From: Tubiluchus corallicola
Lineage: Eukaryota; Priapulida; Priapulimorpha; Priapulimorphida; Tubiluchidae
Assembly: GCA_030141605.1 (NCBI GenBank)
Contig: JAQGDQ010000391.1
Span: forward strand, 7,501-71,500
DNA: 64,000 nt
Reading direction: 5' to 3'
Position 1 is the first letter of the stretch. Each line of letters opens with the position of its first letter. A program made the position numbers and the translations under genes. The notes beneath the pieces are model-generated. The model saw only the letters and a program-made list of their open reading frames with translations. It did no database searches and had not been told where the DNA came from. Of the stretch, positions 23,597 through 35,000 are shown piece by piece.

Positions 23597-23995
23597 ATTA
23601 TTATCATTATTTAATATTATTATTATTATTAGTTTATTTCGCATAAAAATATACGCTTACAAAGTCAACACGATGTTAGTAAAGCAGATAATTAGATGTT
23701 AGCAATGTAACTTATCTACAGAAATTCAACTTTATAATATCCATTCATTTCAGTACCCTTGTAATTATATCACAGTATCTATAAGAATCTATAATAGGTA
23801 TCTTAAAACATAATCTTGAAATGAGTTCTTAACCATTAACTTTACATTTTCGTTTAGATCTACAGTACAACCATATTTAAATAACAACCTTAACAACAAA
23901 ATGTTCGTTTTTAGTGCATAATTAGTGCTGATTTTTTTATTTGTCATAGGCAGTTGTACCAAACAAACAAACGAAATTGATATAAAATACATGCA
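23597..23995 (-). mobile_element. Probable LINE 3' region
   Basis: On the minus strand AATAAA (23633-23638) is followed by an (AAT)n run (23614-23631), the same tail plan as at 45808 and 57121. A 67-codon minus-strand frame (23789-23992) ends 150 bases upstream of the tail and may be a decayed ORF2 C-terminus, but I cannot match its residues to a known motif. Confidence 0.35.
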
Positions 23996-23999
23996 TTTA

Positions 24000-24985
24000 T
24001 TTATTAGTGATTAAACGTAATTTATCATACAACATAATCGGTTCACATTATTAATAAACAAAAATATATGTAGGAAAGTATATTTTGGAAGACTGAGCTA
24101 TAACCTATATTACCTAAATTCAATAAATATTTATTAGTGGTACAAACTTATTAATTATTTTATCATACTTTGTTATTTTTTGGTTGAAATACTTAACAAT
24201 TTCGTTATATCTTGCAGCTCGTTATATAAATAACGTTACATCGAGTAATTTTCATTCTTCAGGTGTGTTACTATCGTTATTATATTTTTGCCAACTCACG
24301 TCTTTCAAAGTGAGGAAAGGTACAGTTAGGTGTATGTTTTGTATTCATGGCTTAAAGAGCACGTAAATCGTTAGTTTTACACTAGAGCTAAGTGCCCTTG
24401 AAGGAGTTTTTATGGCTCACATAATTCAAAATTGAGCTCAAAATCTTTTCTTACTGTCGTTTACAATAGAGATATCGCGTTGTTCGGCCAAGTTCTGTTC
24501 GAACTTGCACCAAACGTTCAGGTAATTTCATAGCCTAATGCATAGATTTCTGGCTGAAGCTTAATCAATTTATGTGTGCTTAAAGTTGCTAGAAAAATCT
24601 GTGAAATAACTGCTCGAAACGGTGACAAAACAAACACTTGGGTTACAAAAACAAGAAAGCTTACACACAATCTCTGATATATACAATGTGTACAACAGGC
24701 TGATTGAAATTAAAACTCTGAAAACGCTTCCGCTCAGATACTTTATTTAGTACGCTTATTTGAGCCGACATTATTTAAATGTTATCTATCACTTTGCTTT
24801 ATGACACCAGCCGGAATTGCATAGCTTTAATTTATTGCCCTATCTGCTACCATTGCTGATTTATGGATAATAAAATGCGAGATAATGTTACAAGTATAGC
24901 TTACTTGGTGTCAGCCTACGCTGCATAATGTAATGCAGTGTGTATAAATAAAATAACTATACTAGCGCCAATAAAAAGTCAAAAT
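24000..24985. other. No recognised feature
   Basis: AT-rich sequence beyond the 3' end of the ABCG gene. Nothing recognised. Confidence 0.4.
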
Positions 24986-24991
24986 TCATGT

Positions 24992-24997
24992 TTTATT
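24992..24997 (-). promoter_or_regulatory. Candidate poly(A) signal for the ABCG gene
   Basis: TTTATT on the plus strand reads AATAAA on the minus strand, 410 bases beyond the ABCG stop codon. It is the nearest canonical hexamer I see downstream. AATAAA is frequent by chance in DNA this AT-rich, so this is a suggestion only. Confidence 0.3.
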
Positions 24998-25020
24998 AAA
25001 ACATCTAAAATATTCCAAGT

Positions 25021-25139
25021 CTAGCTTGCCCTACTCACTGTAGCAGTGACAAATAGCTCACTGCGCCAAATGCTTTCATACGTTCATGCTCGTTGCAGTG
25101 AGCAGCTTTGTCTACAAAGCTGAGAAACGGACAAGCTAG
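25021..25139. other. Multi-helix structured element, possible 3' UTR RNA
   Basis: An outer stem CTAGCTTG (25021-25028) / CAAGCTAG (25132-25139) closes three hairpins: TCACTG/CAGTGA (25035-25049), GCTCACTGC/GCAGTGAGC (25056-25064 with 25095-25103) and CAGCTTTGT/ACAAAGCTG (25103-25122, 2-nt loop). All stems are perfect Watson-Crick. It lies 268-386 bases beyond the ABCG stop and before a possible poly(A) signal. It could instead be a decayed foldback transposon. The length does not fit a tRNA. Confidence 0.55.
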
Positions 25140-25406
25140 CCTAGGAACGTTTTACTCATTTTAATAGAAGCATGAATACTGTTTTCTTACCAGTTGCTAT
25201 TGTTCATAACTAAGGCAGTTTTCCTAAACATACAGCAGACATATGTAATTATAACAGGTTGTCTTTATGCCGCTTTGCAATTTTGTACATACATCTGTAG
25301 AGTTAATTTAATAGTTAACACACGATCAACGATAATCATAATTATACAAACGCTAGTACGAAAAATAATTTTTACATAATTATAATTTTACATATTTTTC
25401 TTTCGA

Positions 25407-26060
25407 TTATAGAGTAAAAACCGAGCGATAATCACTGGAGGGTCGGTTGACCGGATCCAGCCTAATTTTCCGTGATTTTCTTGGTTTTAGCCTAAATATT
25501 CCTATGGCAATAAAGGCAAATACGAAAAAGAAGAGAGCAAATGCCGCTATGACCACTAATGACACCCAACTGTCCACGTCGTCCTGCTTAATTCCGTACA
25601 AACGCATTTCATCCAATCCGGTGACGAGCTGGCATTCTCTCAGGGGTGCCTCGCTTATGATGAGAGTGGGACGAGTCGTGGGAGCCACCTCCACACATTC
25701 CTCGTAGCTGTAATTGGTCATCTGACCCAAGGTCAGTTCTCGGTATGCCCACTGAGAGTTGCTGACGTACATTGTCCAGAAGAGGACCACGGCATCGTAG
25801 AGGATCCTTGGATGGACGACGAATCCGCTAGAGGCCCCAAAGAACGCTATGACGGCATAGCTGGCTCTGGCTGCCTTACCCTCCAATCGGAATGTATTCG
25901 AAAAAGCTATGGCCATGAGTCTGATGCCATAGACGTATAGGAGCATGATGCCAAGATAGATGCCAAAAACCGTGTGTGATTTCTTCATCTCGGCTATCCA
26001 GTAAGCAGGTGAGATGTACGCTACTGATGCAAGTAGGGTTAGAGGTAGATCACTGAATAT
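25407..26060 (-). CDS. ABCG8: ABCG exon 9: membrane segments 3-6 and C-terminus
   Basis: Acceptor TTTAATTCACAG, phase 0. 654 nt including TAA at 25407-25409, residues 725-941. Encodes IFSDLPLTLLASVAYISPAY (TM3), YLGIMLLYVYGIRLMAIAF (TM4), a short hydrophobic TM5 around ASYAVIAFFGASSGFVV, the extracellular loop with NYS sequon and two Cys, TM6 (SLVVIAAFALFFFVFAFIAI) and a basic tail ending SVFTL. Confidence 0.93.
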   Translation of the reverse strand: MFSDLPLTLLASVAYISPAYWIAEMKKSHTVFGIYLGIMLLYVYGIRLMAIAFSNTFRLEGKAARASYAVIAFFGASSGFVVHPRILYDAVVLFWTMYVSNSQWAYRELTLGQMTNYSYEECVEVAPTTRPTLIISEAPLRECQLVTGLDEMRLYGIKQDDVDSWVSLVVIAAFALFFFVFAFIAIGIFRLKPRKSRKIRLDPVNRPSSDYRSVFTL

Positions 26061-29000
26061 CTGTGAATTAAATAAACGATTGTTTTACTTCATAAGAAAA
26101 ATTTATGAGCAAACACACATACTAGTTTACAGAGCTGATATTAAAATGAACTTATTATATAAAAGCAAAAGCGGTGCCAATCTTAAATTGTAGTCTAAAA
26201 CAATCTACTCTTTAAAATATTGAAAGGAAACATACCATTTTTTTAAAAATGCCTTACGTGATAAAATTATTGTTACGCAAACATAATTTTACGTTCGCGC
26301 CACTAGTTCTTTGCTGTTACATCCATTTCGCCATTCGCTAGTCAGACGGGCACTAGCGCCTGCATTTCGAAAAGGCATTGCACAAAAACAAGTGCCATTC
26401 CATTCAGATGTGTTAGTAGCTGTGGTACCCTATTCCTAATTTAACCAAAGTTAAAAATAATCCTAATCCATACTCTGAGCAAAATTACTTCTTTTTTCCT
26501 GCGACTTTATTACCGGTCACCGAAAATACAATGTCCTTCTACCAGGTGGCGCGATTAAATGGTCACGAATTTCCCTTTCTAAATACATTGATTTTTCAAA
26601 CAGGTAAACATAATTCTAACTGACACAATACACTTGGTTCGTTGGGGTACATGCGTTGAAGTACGCCTTTAAAGGAAGACAGGATCATTTTTCATATACG
26701 CCCCCATTTTCAAGCCCGATAAAAAGTAAAAGTAAACATTTTAACGCAATGTTAAGTAACCTCGTAAGCAATCTTAAACTGCTGGTCAAAGCAATCTACT
26801 CTTTAAAATATTGAAAGGAAACATACCATTTTTTTAAAAATGCCTTACGTGATAAAATTATTGTTACGCAAACATAATTTTACGTTCGCGCCACTAGTTC
26901 TTTGCTGTTACATCCATTTCGCCATTCGGTAGCCAGACGGGCGAAAAGGCATTGCACAAAAACAAGTGCGATTATATTCAGATGTGTTAGTATGTGACGA
27001 ACTACACACGTTTGACAGTTCATACGTGAGTACAGCGGTAAGTTTGAAATTTGAATTTTTATCTTAAAACTTGCCTAGTTTTAGTACAACACAGTGAATA
27101 TCTTACAGCAGCACTGTATTTCAATTTTGCCTTTAGCAAACACGTGCAACACGACCGTGGAATATTTTTGCTCTTGAAAATTATGTTAGTTTGAGATATT
27201 ATCAATTGTTAGGCTCGTCCGCCGTTAATTAATTTTTTAATCTATTATTTAATTATCTGAAAAACTTTTGCAGCATTAATTGTGCTAAAATGTATACTTT
27301 TTATAGTACTTGAAAATGGGGTAGTGTATGAAAAATCATCCTGTCTTAACTCACTCATACTGTTGCACAAAAGTGCAAACGAATTAACATGAATCGTACC
27401 ACAACTATTTAAATATAGATCAAAGACATGATCAAATTCTGACAAAAACGTCTTTAATTTTGGTCGGTTTGCAGAAATATTGAAGTAAACTGTGTTTCAA
27501 GATCAAATAATCTGTGAATCAAACAATTTGTGTGGAAGGACAGCGCCAAAACAACGCTTTTAATTTGTCAAATATCAATATTCAGTTTGGCTTACCTTTG
27601 CAAAGAAAAACGCCACTGGACTGTAGAGTCCCTCTTCTACTTCTGCGTAAAATTCTCTCCTTTCAATGGTCACTGTAAAAAGGTGATTTTCAAATTTATT
27701 TTGACATTTATCGCTCTGTGCAATAGAAGACGGAATCATTTTACGAAAAACTGCTGTTAAAATTGTACTTGAATCAGTGGAAGCCGTTAGAACATGGAAA
27801 GAAGCCCTGTTTGTATGTGTGCAGACGGTTAACTTTTAAAAGGCTTATAGATAGTAAATCAATGGTAGAAGCTTCATCTTACACATTCTTAATGTTCTGA
27901 CACACTGGCGACATTTGTTATCGAACTATCAATTTGAACGTGCATCATCCAGCTTTTGTCACCTTTTTTTGTTGTTGTTGAAGCCAGTATTTGTTACATG
28001 GTTAATTTTTTGAAAAAAATAGAAAGTAAATTAATAATCTGAAAAAATTTTGTAACCACCTTTAAAAAAATCGTCTTGCTTCCTGTTTATCTATTTATTT
28101 ATTTACTTGTTTATTAAATTGGGAATCTATTAATCTTAATTAGAGATTAATTTGATACCTGACGAAAAAGATTTTTAGATCTTTTTCAATTATACTTGTT
28201 TTAAGTTGTTTTAAATGTCAACTCTTGTCGTAAGTGTGTCGTAAAATAAAACTAAAGCTAATCTGATAAATATTAATTAATAAAAAAAAACTTATGTGTA
28301 CATCTGCCTATGAGCCTGTACGCGAACGGCAACGGTGCAATAACCAACATCGTAAACATGAACCCGAAGCGATCATGAGTGTATAGTGGCGCCACAGTCG
28401 GTCGAGCGGAGAAGATAACGCCAATGAGAACAGACATTAGAGCGGCAAGGAAAATGTCTAAAACGTGAAGCCAGGTGTCCTTCAATGTGCAGTTATGACA
28501 AGTAAACATGCGCCTGGAAAAAACAGCAAATTTACCTTGAAAACTTATTTAATCTTTAATTTACCATTGAAAAATTTAATTTAATCTTAACAGAAAAAAA
28601 TTATTATGCATACAAATAGTAAGTTACCGAAGATATTGTACTGTATTACCATAGTTTTTGTTTTTGTTGTTGGTGTTGTCGATGTCATCATCATCATTAT
28701 CATCATCATCGCCATCACCACCACCATCACCACAACTAACTACCAAAACCTCCGCCACCACTAGCACTACCACAATCGTCGTCATCATTATTATCATCAT
28801 CACCACCATCACCATCACCATCACCCACTCACCCACTCACTCACTCACTCACTCACTCACTCACTCACTCACTCACTCACTCACTCACTCACTCACTCAC
28901 TCACTCACTGACTCATTCATTCACTCATTCATTCATTCATTCATTCATTTACTCATTCATTTATTCATTATGGTTACAGTTTTGTATAATTTTAAAGCAT

Positions 29001-32000
29001 ATAATATCCGTATATAATGCACATTGTTCAAGTGTACTAATAAAATTCGTTGGATGAAATTTCAAGATGATATAAGTACTTTCTTTTTATCACCTTCTAA
29101 AGTGCGGCGACTAAGTTAGCTGAAATTTAGCGGAAAATGTGGGCGATTTCCTCATATATATTTCAAGCTCATCTTAAGTTGCTGACAACTAAACAATTCG
29201 TCTGTTAAGATGTTTATCTCTAACACGTTGTAATATCAGCACATTAAAGTGAAAAAACAGTTTATGAAATTCTGGAAAAGAGGTACTTACACTCATCTGT
29301 AACTGATCAATTATATTAAAATTTCATACTTATTTATTGCTTTTGTTTATTACCTAAGTAAGTACATTTATCAACATAAGACGTATAAACTAAAAAAACG
29401 TGCGTTTTTCTATAATGATATCGCAAAATTTTGGCATCCAAAACAAAATTTTTATTTCTGCGAAGCGTTACTTACCACAGAAGTATGAAAAACTGCATAC
29501 AGGCGCCGCTGTGTTTTACTTTTCTCAAAGTGACAGCAGATGGCTCTGGCTCCGACAGAGGTAGAGCTCGTTCTTGGTACAGCGAACTAATTCGATTTAT
29601 TCGATCACTCGATTCGGCTATTGTTTCGATAGATCGATCATCTAGTGTTACTAAGTCAACTGAAATTTAATTCGTTATTGTCATTCTATTGCAGTACCTT
29701 ATGAAATGAATTCAGCCCCATATTTGGCCCCGTATCAAATAGACCAAATAAGAGCACACTGGCATGTACGTCTATGAATCACTTTAGGGAGAAGCCAGTG
29801 TTAAACATTTTTCAGAATTTTTAGTTTAATACGCTGACTGTATTAAGTAATTGATAACTAATAACCTTTTCACAGTTCCAGCGATTGATGATGATCGTGA
29901 AAAGGTCAAAGGTTAAGTGCCCTAGACAACGCATTTGTGTATACTTGACAACGCCTCGCAGCCCATGCTATTGCAACAGTAATTAAGAAATGCTAGCTAT
30001 AGAACTTTACCTAGTTCATTTTTTCTTTCCAAGTAAGATCTCACGCAGACTAATGCATAATTAAGTAAAGTTCACGCGAACAACTGAAGTTACTGAACTG
30101 GGCTTTGCTTTTACCCACATGTCACGTGGTGTGTTAGTGTGGTACACTTAAACTTTGACCTACAGCAACTGCGCGTGCGCACAACGAAACTGAGAAAAGG
30201 CTTAATGTGTAAAATGAGGTAAGCTACAGTGAAGGTAATATTAGACTAAAAATTCTTCAGTTCTTGGTTCAAATGTATAAAGTCAACTCTATTAATTACG
30301 TACGAATTTTGCAGCTGAAGTATATACGTGTTGATATAAGGACCGTGGAGAATTCAAGTGGGGAGCCTTGTGTATTAAAGCACAAGAAACGTTCCAGTTA
30401 CATAAAGCTTAAAAAATTCGTCTCGAAATTTTATACCACTTACGTACTACCGTTTCGTATGCATAGCCTGTATCGGTCGTAACGCTGTATAAAATGTGTA
30501 AATTTAAACTCCCGCCATGACCGTTAGGCGCAGCCATTTTAATGGTAGGTCGTTTGAAACAAGTTTTGATAACATTAAGTAAAGTTTGAAAAAATAATCA
30601 GAGCATTCATAGCATACATGTTGCTGATTAAGTAAAATTTTAAATTAATGCAACTTGTCATTAAGATTAAAAATACGTTTTTGGCTAGTGAGTGGCGCAC
30701 CCTGGAGGGTGAGTCAGCGACATTTTACCAATTGGCACAAACATTTCAAATTATTAGTCTAGTTAGATAAGTCTTTCCAGCAGATTAGTGAAATGCTAAG
30801 TAATATAGATTTGCACGGAAAGTTTTTTGGGACATAATTTAACATTGCCTTTTCTTCCCCTGATTTACGTGGCGTAGTGACGTCATGTCATGTCATGTGA
30901 CAAATGCCACGGCTATACTGACGTCACACCATATAAACTCCTAAGAGTGTTAGCTGTAATAATATGTGGATGGAGCTTTGCTCACCATAGTAATCACAAG
31001 GATTTACGAGTGGTGGGTAAGAATAACTGATAGTGCTGAAGTAACTGATCATTCCTCTAGCGGAACCATAGTACATCATCCTACCAGCTGACAGTAAAAC
31101 CACTGAAACAAAAGCAAACATTACGAATTTCGCGCAGTTTCTTACATGCTTCGACATATTACAAGCAACAGTTTAGCATTCAAAAGCAAGACTAATTTAA
31201 TCCTAATGTCTGCAAGACGATCGCAATTCGGCTCATTCTCAAGGTTACGTGAGACAAAGATGGACCGGTTTAGGCGTCTTAGTCACTTTTGAATGCGTAT
31301 CCAACCTACCTCTACCAGGTAAACAGCCAGAATCAGCATGGCGCATAGGACCTGCCATTCGGCTTAAAAGTCCTGCCACAAAGTTATTACTCGTTATTGA
31401 CGTTCTATGATTTCTGACCCCTTGCAATAAAATCATTTGTCTTGTGTCTTTTGTACGAGGGAACATGTTCACTGACTTTGACCTTTGATCAAAGTAACCT
31501 TTGATCTTTTTTCCAAATGACATTGCAAACGGCAGCGTCATTGGGATATTCCAGCAACTGTTGTTAGTTATCAACAGTATAGAGGCTTATCCAACTGATT
31601 CCTTATTTGTTCGTTTTTACTTTTCTCCTCCGTTCGTTCGTTCATTCACTCATTCTCCCGTTTTCTTGCTCGTTGGCGCGTCTTATCTACACACTTACCT
31701 TTGTCAAGCATGGAGAATATTTCCATATTTGGATGGTGTAATGTGAGCATGATGATTTTTTCTCTGGCTGCCAATCCACGTAGATATTCCATCAGAAACA
31801 TTGATGGATACGTCTCCATGTCTGTGGTTGGTTCATCCAGCAGTACAATATCTGAAACGTTTGTTCAAATCTTTCAAATACAGCCTTTAATTTGTGAAAA
31901 CATTTTAAATAATTAATAATTTTCTTTTCTAGTTACATAAGTATTTCAAGCAGGTGAGTTAAATGCTAAGTAATATAATTTTGCATTGAAAGTGTTTTAG

Positions 32001-35000
32001 GACATAATTTAATATTTCCTTTTCTTTCTGTGATTTTCGTTGTACGTATATGACGTCATGTAATAGCGCCGTCGGGAACAGTATTGCAGGAGAAAACAAA
32101 CAAAAATTCCGTGTGATATACGCATAAAATTGCTATAAAGCAATATGATTGTTAAGGCGATTTTTGTGAAACCCATTTCAGGTACCCCTTTTCTTCTTCT
32201 TTAAAGCAAACTACCCTTAATGACGATGTTTTAGCTTGGCACGTTTGTTTGTTCTAACTCAGAGGAACACTAAGCAATCTAACTTCTGAGATGATTGATC
32301 ATCATGATTTATTAATGGCTGACAGTGTAATGATAGCGAACATGCACAAAAGACAATAAACGCTGTATTGCGTTCACCCGTTACATGAGCTTATGTGATA
32401 TTGTAACGCGTGTTTGCTGGTTTATACTGCTGAAAAATACAAAAACGCATACAAGCTGTACAAGGTACTGATTAGCTAACGTCAATTAATTCTTGTATAA
32501 AAGTCTCTAGACGTTTAGCAGGAGTAATTCTAATGACAAAATATTGATTTATTTATTTAGTTTTTCATATCTTTTTTCCGGTACGAAAAGTACCATATAA
32601 AAGAGAGTACATTACAGGACGAAAGACATATTTACAATTATAAGTGGAACAAAAAATATATACGTATGCTACAAATTAAATTACTATTATAAGGTAACCT
32701 ATTACTATTATTACTGCTATTATTAAACAACACGCACATTAGAATATGTAATTTGTAGTTAGTACAAGAAGTCAGTATGTACATAGTACATTCGAAAGAA
32801 AAATCTGGGACGTACAATGACTATGAGATAAGTGACAAAACTCTTTGAAACTTTGATTGAACCAATTAATAGGATAATTTGCATGGTATTAAGGCCAGTG
32901 TACTTAATAAACCTGACTTATTAAATTTTAATTTTGTAGCCAAGGTGGCTCCATTTAGCTGGAAACTTTAAAAGTGTGGGCATTGACCCAGTTATGTTGT
33001 CATTATGCCGTTCTGTAGTATATGTGAACGATCTGTCTTGTGCAAGCTAGCGAAATTTATAATTAGATATATGCCAAAACGATGGAAGATTATTTTTATT
33101 TCATTTTCATTTTCATTCATGCATTGATATTCTTGATTGATTAATTAACTGTCAATCTAACAAAACTATGTAATTTTTCATAAATTTAGCCAACGTCAGT
33201 CGATTTCGCTTTTCTGTTTTAGTTTTTAAATATTGCCGAAGTTTTTATATGAAATTGAACTGAAACATTGGAGATTTGACATAAATGCCTCTCGGAGACA
33301 CTAACACGTGGGAAATTAAGTAAATTGTAATACATTTATTAGCATACGCACTGGAAAAGGATAAAACATCGATTCTGAAGTAACTGGTACTTTGCGGCCT
33401 TTTTGTACTTGCCTAACCCCCTGTCTAAACCAGCCTTTAACTTATGTTATTTCTTAATTATACACGCATTGTACACTTTCAGTAAAAGAAACAGGGTGTC
33501 ATCATCTCTAAAGCAATTCAGCCTACACGACAGCAAGTTTAAAATCACTTTCACTAATTTCTGCTACCATTACTGTTATTAACTCATTTTCTAAAAGTAT
33601 GCAAGTATTCAAAACCCTATTTTGTTTTAATACCTGTGTTCAGAGCCACCTGACAAGCCACTGTTAGCCGTTTCTTTTCTCCAGTCGCAAGGTCACTAAC
33701 TCTGGTGTCTTTAACATGGGCAAGGCGGATGTCGTCTATCAGCTGCTCTATCTGGAACGACAAGAAGATGTCGAGGCGGTTTGATTTAAAAGAAGACAGG
33801 ACAGTTTTTCATATACTACACCATTTTCAAGTGTTGAAAGTACACGTTTTAAAACAATTAATACTGTAAAAACGTTTCCAATAACTAAATATTAGATTAA
33901 AATCTTAATTAACTTCGGGTGAGCCCAACTATTGATGACATCACAAACTAACATAATTTTCAACAGCAAAAATATTCCATGGGCGTGTTGCACGTGTTTG
34001 CGAAAGCGAAAATTGAAGTACAGTGCTACTGTAAGATATCCAGTGTGTTGTACTAAAACTAGGCAAGTTTTAAGATAAAAATTCAAATTTTAAATTTACG
34101 TCTGTGCTCAAGCATGAGCTGTCGAACGTGCGCAGTTATTCACAATCCAATACGTTTTGACTGAGAGGTACAGCCCCTGTTTATGTACAAGCATTCCGAA
34201 ATGCAGGCGTTAGTACATGTCTAACTAGCGAATGGCGAAATGCATGTAACAGCGAAGAACTAGTGGCTCAAACGTGAGATTGTGTTTATGTTGTAATAAT
34301 TCTTTCACGTAAGTCATTTTTGAAAAAAATAGTGTGTTTCTTTTCAACATTTTAAAGAGTAGGTACGACCTACAATTGTTTCGACCTACAATTTATGATT
34401 GGGTCCGGTTATCTTTTAAGTATTAAAGTAAAATCAAAATGGCAGCTCTAAGCTGCTCATCAGCGAACATGAGGATAGTGTTGCCAGTTCCATCTTCTCG
34501 TCATTACCTGGAATCGATCCCACTCAAAGAAACGCTGACATTTCTTAATAAATGTCACATGACTTTCTATTTTAAATGAAACGAAACTGTCCAAACTTCT
34601 TGAAGAAGCCATAATATAATATAATATAGTATAATATAAAGGAAAATATATACGCACACAAAGATTCTAACATAAGGGAGAAATAATCACCATAATGTAT
34701 ATAATTTCATAGGCTATTCACGTTGAAAAAGTTCAAAATCACAATCAACCCTTCAGTTGTTCACACTGACGTGACATAACGGTAATCTAAATGCAAACTA
34801 AATAGCTGTTCACACTGAGAAAGTTTACAACCAAAACTTACTCCATACTTTATCCAAACCTAAAAAATTAGGTTCCGCGCTACTCAGAAGCCTAACAGCC
34901 CCTTCACTGTTGATTTAAAATAAATGTTCAGATCGTGAAGAAATCACTGCTTACAAAACCAATGCACATGTACAGTGATGCTACAGTAGCAAGTCCGAAC

